From: Sporolactobacillus mangiferae
Lineage (GTDB): Bacteria > Bacillota > Bacilli > Bacillales > Sporolactobacillaceae
DNA length: 64,000 bases
Assembly: GCF_023336505.1 (NCBI RefSeq)
Contig: NZ_JAMAST010000004.1
Location: 62,001-126,000, forward strand
Direction: 5' to 3'
Below, one piece after another: positions 25,093-33,556 of the stretch. The notes beneath the pieces were generated by a model. The model did not search any database and was not told where the DNA came from. It worked only from the letters and a program-made list of their open reading frames with translations. Made by a program: the position numbers and the translations under genes. Every line of letters begins with the position of its first letter. The first letter of the stretch is position 1.

Positions 25093-25100
25093 CTATTGAA

Positions 25101-25167
25101 AGTTTAAAATTCAGCAGATTACGGTATAAGCGCGACGGAGACCGGCCTGGCAAAGCCAGGTCTACTA
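25101..25167 (+). repeat. Dispersed GGCAAAGCC-hairpin repeat, copy A
   Basis: It begins AGTTTAAAATTCAGCAGATT, continues with GGTATAAGCGCGACGG and ends with the hairpin CCTGGCAAAGCCAGG plus TCTACTA. It is related to copies at 53740-53825 and 33384-33550. Confidence 0.7.
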
Positions 25168-25265
25168 ATGATCAAACTTAAAGCAAGCATCAATGTTTCA
25201 GAAAATCATTTAATGCAAAAGAACGCCACATTGCCCGGCTTCAATCCTCGAAACTCGTGCCATCG

Positions 25266-25925
25266 TCATACACTGCCACGGACTTTCTTTACTTTACTGA
25301 GATAACGGTAGATTGAAGCTTCTGATGTGCAGAGTTCCTCGGCAACAATGCTGACAATCCCTTTCAAAAGAAAGATACCGTTTTCATTCAACTTTTCGAT
25401 GATTTCAAGGCGTTCTTCCTGAGACATACGTTCCGGCGGAATATTGACACCACCGACAATTTCTTTGATGCTCGATTTTGCAAGATCTTCAATGGACGGG
25501 CTGAGATGTTCCACCGGCTCCTCGATCTTTTTCAATTCCGGTTTCTTGACACCGACAAATTTACTTAGATAATCGATGACTTTCTCCATTTTTCTATAGT
25601 CAATATTGATACACAGCATACCAATAATCTCATTTTTATCATTGCGAATAAAGAAGGTCGATGAACGCAATACTGTTCCGTCCTTTGCAATCCCCTCATA
25701 ATTCGTAATGAACGATTTGTTCCGTGATTTACCTTCTTTGAGCATTTTAAGAATCAAGTTGGTCACCGGCGAGCCAATATCGCGTCCGCTCAAATTTGTC
25801 TCGCTGATTGCAACGACCGAGTTTTCAAGATCCGTCACATCATGAAGAATGATCTCGGTATCATCACCAAGCACTTCTCCGAGAAATGCAACAAGATCTT
25901 TGTACTTTGCTAATTCCGCGTTGAT
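25266..25925 (-). CDS. YheO-type PAS/HTH transcriptional regulator, paralogue 1
   Basis: About 219 residues in the YheO-like PAS_6 plus HTH_22 layout. An N-terminal YKDLVAFLGEVLGDDTEIIL opens the sensor domain, followed by SFITNYEGIAKDG and GMLCINIDYRKM. After a linker, SSIKEIVGGVNIPPERMSQE leads into the C-terminal helix-turn-helix GIVSIVAEELCTSEASIYRYL. The family start (MNEE.L.KY) aligns with an ATC codon at 25925-25923, preceded at correct spacing by GGTGGTGAT, a good match to the GGAGGTGAT Shine-Dalgarno. Upstream in-frame ATG/GTG codons (to 26003) have poor spacing. A TTATT-type dyad lies about 200 bases upstream. The probable ligand is a small molecule linked to M20 substrates. Confidence 0.8.
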   Translation of the reverse strand: MNAELAKYKDLVAFLGEVLGDDTEIILHDVTDLENSVVAISETNLSGRDIGSPVTNLILKMLKEGKSRNKSFITNYEGIAKDGTVLRSSTFFIRNDKNEIIGMLCINIDYRKMEKVIDYLSKFVGVKKPELKKIEEPVEHLSPSIEDLAKSSIKEIVGGVNIPPERMSQEERLEIIEKLNENGIFLLKGIVSIVAEELCTSEASIYRYLSKVKKVRGSV

Positions 25926-26121
25926 AAAAATCACCACCCTAATGTTCATCAAGCACCGTTCGTCCATAGCCTCCTTCAGAAGCAATGTTCCGTCATTTGG
26001 CACAGTTCAATAGTCCCCCGGATGACATTCACGATCCTGATGCTCTTTTAAAGAAAAAACTGACTCACGAATCCTCTGGCCTGTAAGCCTATCCTTCTTT
26101 GGCCGTATTAAGAAAAATTAA

Positions 26122-26136
26122 TTATCACAATAATAA
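26122..26136. promoter_or_regulatory. Candidate YheO-regulon operator, site 3
   Basis: TTATCACAATAATAA differs at one position from the other sites. It lies between the rarD-like stop (26161) and the first yheO-like gene, which it precedes on the minus strand, suggesting autoregulation. Confidence 0.55.
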
Positions 26137-26160
26137 AACAGTTATACTCATTTTCCCTTA

Positions 26161-27093
26161 TCATCTTCTGCTTGTCAACGGATGCGCCGCATGGGTATTC
26201 CGGTTTCGCTTATTTGTCACCAGTTCGTTCCCAGTATAGACAATAATAGAAAGCCAGATAAAAAGAAAGGACAGAAGCTGAACAGACGTTACCCGTTCAT
26301 GAAATACGAACCGTCCAATCAGAAATGCTGCCGTTGGCGTCATATATTGAAAAAAACCGATCATTGTCAGTGAAATACGCTTCGCACCTTCCGCAAACCA
26401 GATCAGCGGCAGCGCGGTAAGCACACCGGCCCCAATAAGCAACGGTCCGGCAGGATGCAGAAAAGTTCGAATCGATTCCGGCACTTGAAAACTATAAAAT
26501 ATCAGGAAAAAGACGGCAAACGGAAGCATCAGCATTGTTTCAACAGCCATGCCGACATAAGCCTCGAGAACTGCTTTCTTTTTGCATAGACTGTAAACAG
26601 CGGAAGTGACTGCCAAAGACAGCGCAAGCCATGGCACATGCCCATAATGCAGTGTCATCAGGAGCACTCCCGTTCCGGCGAGTCCCATGGAAACTGCCGC
26701 CCCCACTCCAGATCGTTCTTTTAGAAAAAGCAGTCCTGTCAGCATACTGAGCAGAGGAATAATGTAGAGTCCCAGACTTGCTTCGATGACATGCGCATGG
26801 GCGACTGCCCAGACGTAAATCAGCCAGTTGGCGCTGATGGCTATTGATCCTGCTGTGACAATAAACAGTTCACCGGGGCGATGCCACAGCAATGCCAGCT
26901 GCATTTTAAGCGCGGTGAGTTCATGGCGCATAATTAATACGATGACCATGAAAACGAATCCCCACACAATGCGGTGAGCGAGCACAACACCGGAGGGAAC
27001 CGAGTCCAGCCATTTCCAGTAAAGCGTAAGGAACCCCCATATGGAAAAAGCAGAAAAGGTATAAAGAATGCCTGAGCGCCTCGAAATGGTCAT
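26161..27093 (-). CDS. rarD: EamA/RarD-family transporter
   Basis: About 310 residues with ten hydrophobic segments and two EamA repeats. It has the RarD hallmarks GILYTFSAFSIWGFLTLYWK at the start, VLAHRIVWGFVFM, and NWLIYVWAVAHAHVIEASLGLYI in the first repeat, with FLFIWLSIIVYT at the end. RarD-type members export amino acids or related compounds. The gene starts 2 bases after the stop of the ArgE/DapE-like gene, so the pair is translated together and may move or dispose of the deacylase product. Confidence 0.88.
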   Translation of the reverse strand: MTISRRSGILYTFSAFSIWGFLTLYWKWLDSVPSGVVLAHRIVWGFVFMVIVLIMRHELTALKMQLALLWHRPGELFIVTAGSIAISANWLIYVWAVAHAHVIEASLGLYIIPLLSMLTGLLFLKERSGVGAAVSMGLAGTGVLLMTLHYGHVPWLALSLAVTSAVYSLCKKKAVLEAYVGMAVETMLMLPFAVFFLIFYSFQVPESIRTFLHPAGPLLIGAGVLTALPLIWFAEGAKRISLTMIGFFQYMTPTAAFLIGRFVFHERVTSVQLLSFLFIWLSIIVYTGNELVTNKRNRNTHAAHPLTSRR

Positions 27094-27094
27094 A

Positions 27095-28246
27095 TCAGCT
27101 CAGAAATTCTGCTGCGATGCGTTTATAAATTTGAATCGAATCAAAAAAAGGCGCACGCTCAATGTACTCGTTCGGCTGATGGGCGACCTGAGGAGAACCG
27201 GGACCGACAACAGTGATCGGAAAAATTCTGCCGGTTTGTGCGAAAAAAGCGCCATCCGTATAACCGGAAAAACCATATGGTTCAATTTTCTTTTTGCGCA
27301 CATCTTCAATAACTCGGACCAGCTGCTGAACGAATGGATCATCTTTCGGTGTTTTGACTGGCAGCATGTCATTAATGACCTCCACCTTCACCCTCAATTC
27401 GGGAATATCCTGCTTCAGTCCATCAATCAGCGACTGAACCGATGCAAGAATTTCCTCATGGTTCTGCGATGGCAAAGTGCGCATGTCAATCTCTACCGTA
27501 CATTTATCCGGAATGACATTCGTGCCGCTGCCGCCGCGAAGGACATCAATGCTTGATGTCGGTTCACTCAGTAAATCATCCGCTTCATAAACGAAGGAAA
27601 AGTCGGACTGAAATCTGGAAAGTAACGCAATCATGTGTTCATTAGCGTTAATGCCACAGTCCGGCGTTGAACCATGACCCGTTTTGCCATATGTAGTCAG
27701 GCGAACCCAAAGCGCACCTTTTTCAGCAATTGAAAGTTCATTACCCGTTGGTTCACCGATCACAACCGCATCAAAATCATTTGCATAACCGCTGCCAACC
27801 AGCTGTTCTGCCCCAATTGAAGAGGTTTCTTCGCCGACAGTTGCAATGAATTTGAGTGTTCCTTTAAGCGGGACCTTCTCCTCTTTCAGCTGGATCATCG
27901 CGGCTATCATCGCCGCCAGTCCGCTTTTCATATCCGAAGCGCCGCGTCCGTAAATTTTCCCGCCGGCTTCCTCAGCACCGAATGGGTCGTGATCCCACGG
28001 AAGCTCACCAACTGGAACGACATCCATGTGACCGGTAAACGCAAGTACCTTGCCTGGTTCTGCTCCATGCAGTGTCGCAATCAGCTGATGCCGACGCGTG
28101 CTGTAAGGCACAATTTTTGTCTCAATGCCTGTCGAATCAAAAAGGGGTTTTATCAAAGCGGCTGCCTCCGCTTCATTGCCCGGAGGGTTGGTCGTATTCG
28201 TTTTCAACAGATTTTTGAGCAATTCAATGGCTTGTTCATTCGTCAT
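27095..28246 (-). CDS. M20 ArgE/DapE-family deacylase
   Basis: About 383 residues from ATG 28246, which AAGAGGA precedes by 6 bases; the open frame extends far upstream but without support. Motifs are FTGHMDVVPVGELPWDHDPF, IYGRGASDMKSGLAAM, FIATVGEETSSIGAEQL and YGKTGHGSTPDCGI. The C-terminal YTDGAFFAQTGR and VGPGSPQVAHQPNEY carry the last metal site. The enzyme should remove an N-acyl or N-succinyl group from an amino acid; the substrate cannot be chosen among acetylornithine, succinyl-diaminopimelate and others. No arg or dap genes are nearby. It is the first gene of a pair with rarD. Confidence 0.88.
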   Translation of the reverse strand: MTNEQAIELLKNLLKTNTTNPPGNEAEAAALIKPLFDSTGIETKIVPYSTRRHQLIATLHGAEPGKVLAFTGHMDVVPVGELPWDHDPFGAEEAGGKIYGRGASDMKSGLAAMIAAMIQLKEEKVPLKGTLKFIATVGEETSSIGAEQLVGSGYANDFDAVVIGEPTGNELSIAEKGALWVRLTTYGKTGHGSTPDCGINANEHMIALLSRFQSDFSFVYEADDLLSEPTSSIDVLRGGSGTNVIPDKCTVEIDMRTLPSQNHEEILASVQSLIDGLKQDIPELRVKVEVINDMLPVKTPKDDPFVQQLVRVIEDVRKKKIEPYGFSGYTDGAFFAQTGRIFPITVVGPGSPQVAHQPNEYIERAPFFDSIQIYKRIAAEFLS

Positions 28247-28473
28247 GATCATTCCTCTTTTCTCAGGATAAAGCTTGCCTTTATCTTTCAGATAGCCCAT
28301 TCTTCTGATCAGAAATCGTGCAAATGTTCGGAAAAGTCTGCGTGTTGCTCCCCACGTACAGCGTTTATTCATAATTATAGCAAAATTGTGCCTGTTTCTG
28401 TACATCTTCTTCATCAATTTTCGCAAAATGATCTGGCTGCCGTATGTTGCGGCTAAGCCATCAGCTCCAGAGT

Positions 28474-28493
28474 CCTCGGGTTGCCTGCCGAGG
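28474..28493. other. GC-rich hairpin in a 390-base gene-free stretch
   Basis: CCTCGG (28474-28479) pairs with CCGAGG (28488-28493). It lies in an unusually GC-rich patch (about 28460-28570) between the argE-like promoter region and the end of the polyamine operon. Nothing else is recognisable in 28247-28590. Confidence 0.4.
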
Positions 28494-28590
28494 CGCACCA
28501 GGAACCCCCGCGGCAGATCCCGCAACCCTGCTGGCGGTGACAAGCGCTCCGCAAATGTCTGCTGCCTGCGCACAAAACATATGTAATTTT

Positions 28591-28630
28591 AAAGGTGTCC
28601 CATTGTCAACAGACTTTTGAGACACCTTCA
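28591..28630 (-). terminator. Polyamine operon terminator, shared-loop hairpin copy 1
   Basis: AAGGTGTC and GACACCTT pair around a loop that reads CAATGGG and TTGACAATGGG-type sequence on the minus strand. The same element recurs at 56991-57038 with one loop substitution. It follows the nspC stop by 9 bases. Confidence 0.65.
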
Positions 28631-28638
28631 TCCGTTCA

Positions 28639-29775
28639 TTATGAAAGCCTTGTTTTAAAATTCTCATAGCCAAATTGTTTAATGATCCGTGCACCGCTCT
28701 CTTCACTGTATGCAACGATCGCGGGCAATGCAATCCCATTGAACGTATTATTCTTGACCATTGAATAGATCGCCATATCACAGAATACGACACGGTCACC
28801 GACATGAAGCGGACGATCAAAAGAATAATCACCGATTACGTCACCGGCAAGGCAGGTAGGACCACCAAGTCGATAAGTGATCGCTTTCTCCCGCGGTTTT
28901 CCCGCTCCGATGATTTCAGGACGGTAAGGCATCTCCAGTACGTCGGGCATGTGGCAGGTCGCAGATGTATCCAGTATTGCGATCGGCATCCCGTTCTCAA
29001 ACACGTCAAGAACGGTTGACACGAGATAACCGGTATTCAGGGCAATCGCTTCACCCGGTTCAAGATAGACCTGAACATCATACTTATCCTGTATAGCCGT
29101 GATACACCGTTCGAGGCGTCCAAGATCATAATCCGCACGTGTAATATGATGACCACCGCCAAAGTTGATCCACTTCATCCGGTTCAGGTATTTCCCAAAC
29201 TTGGATTCTACTGCCGCAAGCGTATGTTCAAGGGCATCCGAATTCTGCTCACAGAGAGTATGGAAATGGATGCCATCAAGGCCGTCCAGAGCATCGGGAT
29301 CAAAATTGGCTTCGGTAACACCCATGCGTGAGTACGGCGCGCATGGATCGTACAGCCCGGTTTCAACCTCCGAGTACTCCGGGTTCACGCGTATGCCGCA
29401 GGAAACCGGATGCGGGGCGCGTTTTACTTGATCCTTGAATCGCGCCCACTGGCTGAACGAGTTGAAAACGACATGATCGCTGACTTCAAGAATTTCGGCA
29501 AAATCTTTTTCACCATAAGCCGGTGAATAAATATGCACTTCTCTGTCCATCTCTTCACGGCCAAGACGCGCCTCATAGAGCGAGCTCGAGGCTACACCAC
29601 TTAAATAGCGGCCGATCAGCGGATAAAAGGCATACATAGAGAATGCTTTCTGTGCGAGCAGCACTTTGCAGCCGGTTCGCTCCTGCAGGCGTTTCAGAGT
29701 CTCCAGGTTTTTGACGAGCAAGCGTTCATCAACCAGATAACTTGGCGACGGAACAACTGAAAAATCAATAGCCAT
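28639..29775 (-). CDS. nspC: Carboxynorspermidine/carboxyspermidine decarboxylase
   Basis: About 378 residues. This PLP alanine-racemase-fold decarboxylase has LAQKAFSMYAFYPLIG (Lys for PLP), GIRVNPEYSEVETGLYDPCAPYSRMG, IHFHTLCEQNSDALEHTL, INFGGGHHITRADYD, YLEPGEAIA and GPTCLAGDVIGDYSF. It decarboxylates carboxyspermidine to spermidine (or carboxynorspermidine to norspermidine). ATG 29775 has AAGGAG 7 bases upstream, so the ATG two codons earlier is rejected. It is the last gene of the polyamine operon, 11 bases after the dehydrogenase. Confidence 0.95.
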   Translation of the reverse strand: MAIDFSVVPSPSYLVDERLLVKNLETLKRLQERTGCKVLLAQKAFSMYAFYPLIGRYLSGVASSSLYEARLGREEMDREVHIYSPAYGEKDFAEILEVSDHVVFNSFSQWARFKDQVKRAPHPVSCGIRVNPEYSEVETGLYDPCAPYSRMGVTEANFDPDALDGLDGIHFHTLCEQNSDALEHTLAAVESKFGKYLNRMKWINFGGGHHITRADYDLGRLERCITAIQDKYDVQVYLEPGEAIALNTGYLVSTVLDVFENGMPIAILDTSATCHMPDVLEMPYRPEIIGAGKPREKAITYRLGGPTCLAGDVIGDYSFDRPLHVGDRVVFCDMAIYSMVKNNTFNGIALPAIVAYSEESGARIIKQFGYENFKTRLS

Positions 29776-29786
29776 GTACATACTCC

Positions 29787-30986
29787 TTAATTGATCAGCG
29801 CCGGCGCAAAGCTTTCATGCCAGGGCAGACCGAACTGATTCAGCGCATCCATGAACGGGTCCGGATCGAACTCTTCAATGTTGAACACACCAGGTCCCTT
29901 CCACTTACCAGTCATCACCATTGCCGCTCCGATCATTGCCGGCACACCGGTTGTATACGAGATTGCCTGAGAACCGACTTCCCTGTAGCATTCCTGATGA
30001 TCGCAGACATTGTATACATAATAGGTGCGCGCCTTGCCATCTTTGACACCTTGAAAAATACAGCCGATGTTCGTCTTGCCCTTTGTTCTTGGTCCGAGTG
30101 ACGCCGGGTCCGGAAGTACTGCTTTCAGGAATTGAAGCGGCACGATCTGCTTGCCTTCAAATTCGATCGGTTCGATTGAGGTCATACCGACATTTTCCAA
30201 AACTTTAAGATGGGTCAGATAGCTTTGCCCAAAAGTCATCCAGAAACGGATCTTTTTAATGCCTTTAATATTAAGCGCAAGTGATTCCATCTCTTCATGA
30301 TGGAGCAGATAAATGTCTTTCGGTCCGATCTGAGGAAAGTCGTATACCCGTTTGATCGACATCGGTTCGGTTTCAATGAATGTTCCGTTTTCAAAATAAC
30401 TGCCTTTCGCCGTCACTTCACGAATATTGATTTCCGGATTGAAATTCGTCGCGAATGGATAACCGTGATCGCCGGCATTCGCATCCAATATATCGATCGA
30501 ATGAATTTCATCGAAGTAATGCTTCTGGGCATACGCGGAGAAAACACCGGTAACCCCAGGGTCAAAGCCACTGCCGAGAAGCGCCGTGATCCCCGCTTCC
30601 TTGAAGCGGTCGCGGTACGCCCATTGCCACTTGTATTCGAACTTTGCGGTATCTTCCGGTTCATAATTTGCCGTATCGACATAATCGGTCTTTGTCGCGA
30701 GGCAAGCGTCCATAATCGTCAGATCCTGATACGGCAGTGCCACATTAATCACAATGTCCGGTTTCACTTTTTCAATCAGTGCAATCAGTTCCGGAACATT
30801 ATTTGCATCAACCTGCGCGATGCTGACCCTGGTTTTTCCGCCGTCCAGCTTCGCTTTCAGTGCCTCGCACTTGGCGTACGTACGGCTGGCGATACAGATC
30901 TCCTCGAATACATTCGAATTCTGGCAGCACTTGTGTGCAACGACACTTGCGACGCCTCCAGCGCCGATAATCAAAGCTTTACCCAT
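29787..30986 (-). CDS. Carboxynorspermidine/carboxyspermidine dehydrogenase (saccharopine dehydrogenase family)
   Basis: About 399 residues from ATG 30986, with AGGAGG 8 bases upstream. The N-terminal Rossmann motif is ALIIGAGGVASVVAHKC, followed by CLATKTDYVDTANYEPEDT and LLGSGFDPGVTGVFSAYA, and the C-terminal half matches bacterial CASDH. It condenses aspartate semialdehyde with putrescine (or a related diamine or agmatine) reductively to the carboxy-intermediate used by NspC. It stands between speE and nspC. The same operon also holds the classical AdoMet route, so two paths to triamine are encoded together. Confidence 0.93.
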   Translation of the reverse strand: MGKALIIGAGGVASVVAHKCCQNSNVFEEICIASRTYAKCEALKAKLDGGKTRVSIAQVDANNVPELIALIEKVKPDIVINVALPYQDLTIMDACLATKTDYVDTANYEPEDTAKFEYKWQWAYRDRFKEAGITALLGSGFDPGVTGVFSAYAQKHYFDEIHSIDILDANAGDHGYPFATNFNPEINIREVTAKGSYFENGTFIETEPMSIKRVYDFPQIGPKDIYLLHHEEMESLALNIKGIKKIRFWMTFGQSYLTHLKVLENVGMTSIEPIEFEGKQIVPLQFLKAVLPDPASLGPRTKGKTNIGCIFQGVKDGKARTYYVYNVCDHQECYREVGSQAISYTTGVPAMIGAAMVMTGKWKGPGVFNIEEFDPDPFMDALNQFGLPWHESFAPALIN

Positions 30987-31060
30987 ATGAAACGCCTCCT
31001 CATTAATAAACTGCCCCATCCGGACTTGATCTGATCACGTGTCCGCATTCCATAAGGCTG

Positions 31061-31912
31061 TTATTCCATTTCTTCCAGCAATTCCTTTACATAGTTCGGC
31101 AAAGCAAAGGCACCGACATGAATCTTATCATTATAGTACTTCGTCCTGAATCCACGCGCGCTCCATCCCGCCGCATGATAATCTTCAACCGGATGATATT
31201 TCTTCGAAGCAAATCCGAACAACCAGTGTCCGGAAGGATAGGTCGGAATGTGCGCCTGATAGACCCGGCTGATCGGAAATGAATCAATGATTCGCTTATG
31301 CGCCCGCTGCATGGCAACCGCATCGACCGGATAGAACGGACTTTCATGCTGGTTGACCATCGCCCCGGTTTCCGTCAGTGCTTTGAAACAGTTACCGTAA
31401 AATTCCCGTGTAAACAAACCTTCGCCGGGACCGAACGGGTCGGTCGAATCCACAATGATCAGATCATATTCCTCTTTCCTGGAACGGACGAATTTCAGTC
31501 CGTCCGCATAGTGAACGGAAACGCGTGGATCATCGAGTTTTCCCGCTGTCTGTGGTAAATACTTTTTGCATACTTCAACCACCTGTTCATCAATTTCCAC
31601 CAGGTCGATCCGCTCAATCTCCGGATAACGCACGAGTTCACGGACCGCACCACCGTCACCGCCACCAATGACGAGCACTTTCTTTACATGCGGCAGCACA
31701 TTCATCGGCACATGGACAATCATTTCATGATAAATGAATTCGTCCTTCTCAGTCAGCATCATATAGCCATCCAATGTCAGAAAACGCCCAAATTCCAGTG
31801 AGTCGAAAATATCGATACGCTGAAACTCGCTCTGACCACTGTACACCTGCCGATCAACTTTAATGGAAAAATTTACGTTGTCCGTATGTTTTTCCGTAAA
31901 CCATAGTTCCAA
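31061..31912 (-). CDS. speE: Spermidine synthase (aminopropyltransferase)
   Basis: This 283-residue protein has VLVIGGGDGGAVRELVRYP (decarboxy-AdoMet site), VEIDEQVVEVCKKYLPQ, DPRVSVHYADGLKF, DLIIVDSTDPFGPGEGLFT and IPTYPSGHWLFGFASKKY. It transfers an aminopropyl group from decarboxylated AdoMet to putrescine; agmatine as acceptor is possible, because the operon makes agmatine and has no agmatinase. The start is a TTG at 31912, with AAAGGAG located inside the end of speA. The gap to speA is 6 bases. Confidence 0.94.
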   Translation of the reverse strand: MELWFTEKHTDNVNFSIKVDRQVYSGQSEFQRIDIFDSLEFGRFLTLDGYMMLTEKDEFIYHEMIVHVPMNVLPHVKKVLVIGGGDGGAVRELVRYPEIERIDLVEIDEQVVEVCKKYLPQTAGKLDDPRVSVHYADGLKFVRSRKEEYDLIIVDSTDPFGPGEGLFTREFYGNCFKALTETGAMVNQHESPFYPVDAVAMQRAHKRIIDSFPISRVYQAHIPTYPSGHWLFGFASKKYHPVEDYHAAGWSARGFRTKYYNDKIHVGAFALPNYVKELLEEME

Positions 31913-31918
31913 TTCCGA

Positions 31919-33367
31919 TCACTCCTTTACAGTCTGAATATGATTAACCAGACTGTCCTGAGTACCTGTGAGAAAACAGCCCTTTTCTTTTGCATACTGT
32001 ATGTATTCAAGCGCTTCCTCCGTCACTTTCTCGCCTGGTGCAAGCACGGGAATGCCCGGCGGGTAGCACATGACAAATTCGCTGCAGATGCGCCCGAGGC
32101 TTTCTTTAATCGGCGTTGATTCACTCTCCGCGTAAAAGGCCTCCTGAGGGCCGAGGATCACTTGGGGACGGATGTACTCCTGACTGAGCATGCCCGCCTT
32201 GTCTTTAGCAAAGCGGCGTTTGATTTCCGATAAAGCGGAAACAAGACGCTCCAGATCAAGGACACGGTCGCCGATCGAGATGTAGGCAAGCACGTTGCCG
32301 ATATCACCGAACTCGATCTGGATGTCATACTCATCACGAAGCAGGTCATAGACTTCGATGCCCGCGAGTCCAATATCCAGCGTGTGCACCGACAGCTTCG
32401 TACGATCAAAATCATAGATGGAATCTCCGTTGATCAGTTCGCGGGAAAAGGCATAATAGCCGCCGATTTCATTGATTTCCGACCGCGCGTACTCAGCCAT
32501 TTCGGCTACCTTCTGAAAAATCGATTTTCCCCTGAGCGCAAGATTTCTCCGAGAAATATCAAGCGATGAAATCAATAAATACGACCCGCTCGTTGTCTGC
32601 GTCAGATTAATAATCTGGCGGACGTAACCTTCACTCAGACCGTTGACAAGCAGCAGCGAACTTTGCGTCAGCGATCCCCCTGATTTATGCATACTGACCG
32701 CTGCCATATCAGCTCCGGCAGACATGGCTGATGCGGGCAGGCCGCCGCCAAAGTAAAAATGTGTTCCATGTGCCTCATCAGCAAGTACGAGCATATTGTG
32801 TTGATGAGCAAGATCAGTGATTGCTTTAAGATTCGAACATACACCATAATAAGTTGGATTGTTGACGAGCACGGCTTTCGCATCCGGATTTTCAAGAATG
32901 GCCTGCTCAACATCGGCTAGTGCCATGCCAAGTGAAATGCCCAATTCGTGATTGACGCCCGGATTGACGTAAACAGGAATGGCCCCGCTCAGGATCAGCG
33001 CATTGATCGCGCTTCGATGCACATTACGCGGCATAATGATTTTTTCACCGCGCTTGCACGCACTCAGTACCATCGTCTGAACTGCAGATGTTGTTCCGTT
33101 TACCATAAAAAACGCATGTTTCGCATGAAAAGCCTTAGCAGCCAGTGCCTCTGCGTCCTTGATGACGGAAACAGGGTGGCAGAGATTATCAAGCGGTTTC
33201 ATCGAGTTGACATCCACCGTGAGACACTTTTCACCGAGAAACTCCGTGAGTTCCCGGTTCCCCTTGCCGCGTTTGTGACCGGGCACATCAAAGGGCACAA
33301 CACGCATTGATTTATAGCGATTCAGCGCCTCAAGTACGGGCGCACGTTCCTGTGATAGGCTTGTCAT
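31919..33367 (-). CDS. speA: Arginine decarboxylase (Orn/Lys/Arg decarboxylase, Bacillus SpeA type)
   Basis: About 482 residues. This PLP fold type I enzyme has VPFDVPGHKRGKGN, FMVNGTTSAVQTMVLSAC, MPRNVHRSAINALIL, LVNNPTYYGVC, LADEAHGTHFYFGG and SMHKSGGSLTQSS with the Schiff-base lysine. The short C-terminal domain matches B. subtilis SpeA rather than the long biosynthetic enzyme. Arginine to agmatine is the likely reaction; lysine or ornithine cannot be fully excluded. ATG 33367 has GGAG at 8 bases; earlier in-frame starts lie in a repeat. It is separated from speD by two hairpin repeats. Confidence 0.9.
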   Translation of the reverse strand: MTSLSQERAPVLEALNRYKSMRVVPFDVPGHKRGKGNRELTEFLGEKCLTVDVNSMKPLDNLCHPVSVIKDAEALAAKAFHAKHAFFMVNGTTSAVQTMVLSACKRGEKIIMPRNVHRSAINALILSGAIPVYVNPGVNHELGISLGMALADVEQAILENPDAKAVLVNNPTYYGVCSNLKAITDLAHQHNMLVLADEAHGTHFYFGGGLPASAMSAGADMAAVSMHKSGGSLTQSSLLLVNGLSEGYVRQIINLTQTTSGSYLLISSLDISRRNLALRGKSIFQKVAEMAEYARSEINEIGGYYAFSRELINGDSIYDFDRTKLSVHTLDIGLAGIEVYDLLRDEYDIQIEFGDIGNVLAYISIGDRVLDLERLVSALSEIKRRFAKDKAGMLSQEYIRPQVILGPQEAFYAESESTPIKESLGRICSEFVMCYPPGIPVLAPGEKVTEEALEYIQYAKEKGCFLTGTQDSLVNHIQTVKE

Positions 33368-33383
33368 TGGTTCCGCTCCACTC

Positions 33384-33466
33384 ATTAGAAAACTTAGCTT
33401 TGCCATATTTTTAACTGAGGCAAAGCTCTAGTTGCACTTATACTATAATCCTTAATTTTACATGCC
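33384..33466 (-). repeat. Dispersed GGCAAAGCC-hairpin repeat, copy C
   Basis: Read on the minus strand it contains TAAAATTAAGGATTATAGTA, then GCTTTGCC and TGGCAAAGC arms and ends AAGTTTTCTAAT, matching copy B. It lies inside the polyamine operon between speD and speA. Confidence 0.7.
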
Positions 33467-33476
33467 TTCTTATAGT

Positions 33477-33550
33477 ATTAGAAAACTTAGCTTTGCCATA
33501 TCCTTATTCTGGCAAAGCCGCCATCCACTTATCCTGTTTAAAAGTTATAT
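33477..33550 (-). repeat. Dispersed GGCAAAGCC-hairpin repeat, copy D
   Basis: It shares 25 bases (ATTAGAAAACTTAGCTTTGC plus CATAT on the plus strand) with copy C and has the arms GCTTTGCC/GGCAAAGC. It is a tandem, partly degenerate neighbour of copy C, immediately after the speD stop. Confidence 0.7.
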
Positions 33551-33556
33551 GCCCTA

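Noticed and set aside
28321-28380. A fifth operator, TTATTCATAATTATAG, before the ArgE/DapE-like gene
   Set aside because: The right half does not match AATAATAA, so it was not counted with the four dyads.
28247-28573. N-terminal extension of about 109 residues on the ArgE/DapE-like protein
   Set aside because: ATG 28246 has a good ribosome binding site and matches family starts; the extension crosses a GC-rich hairpin region and shows no domain.
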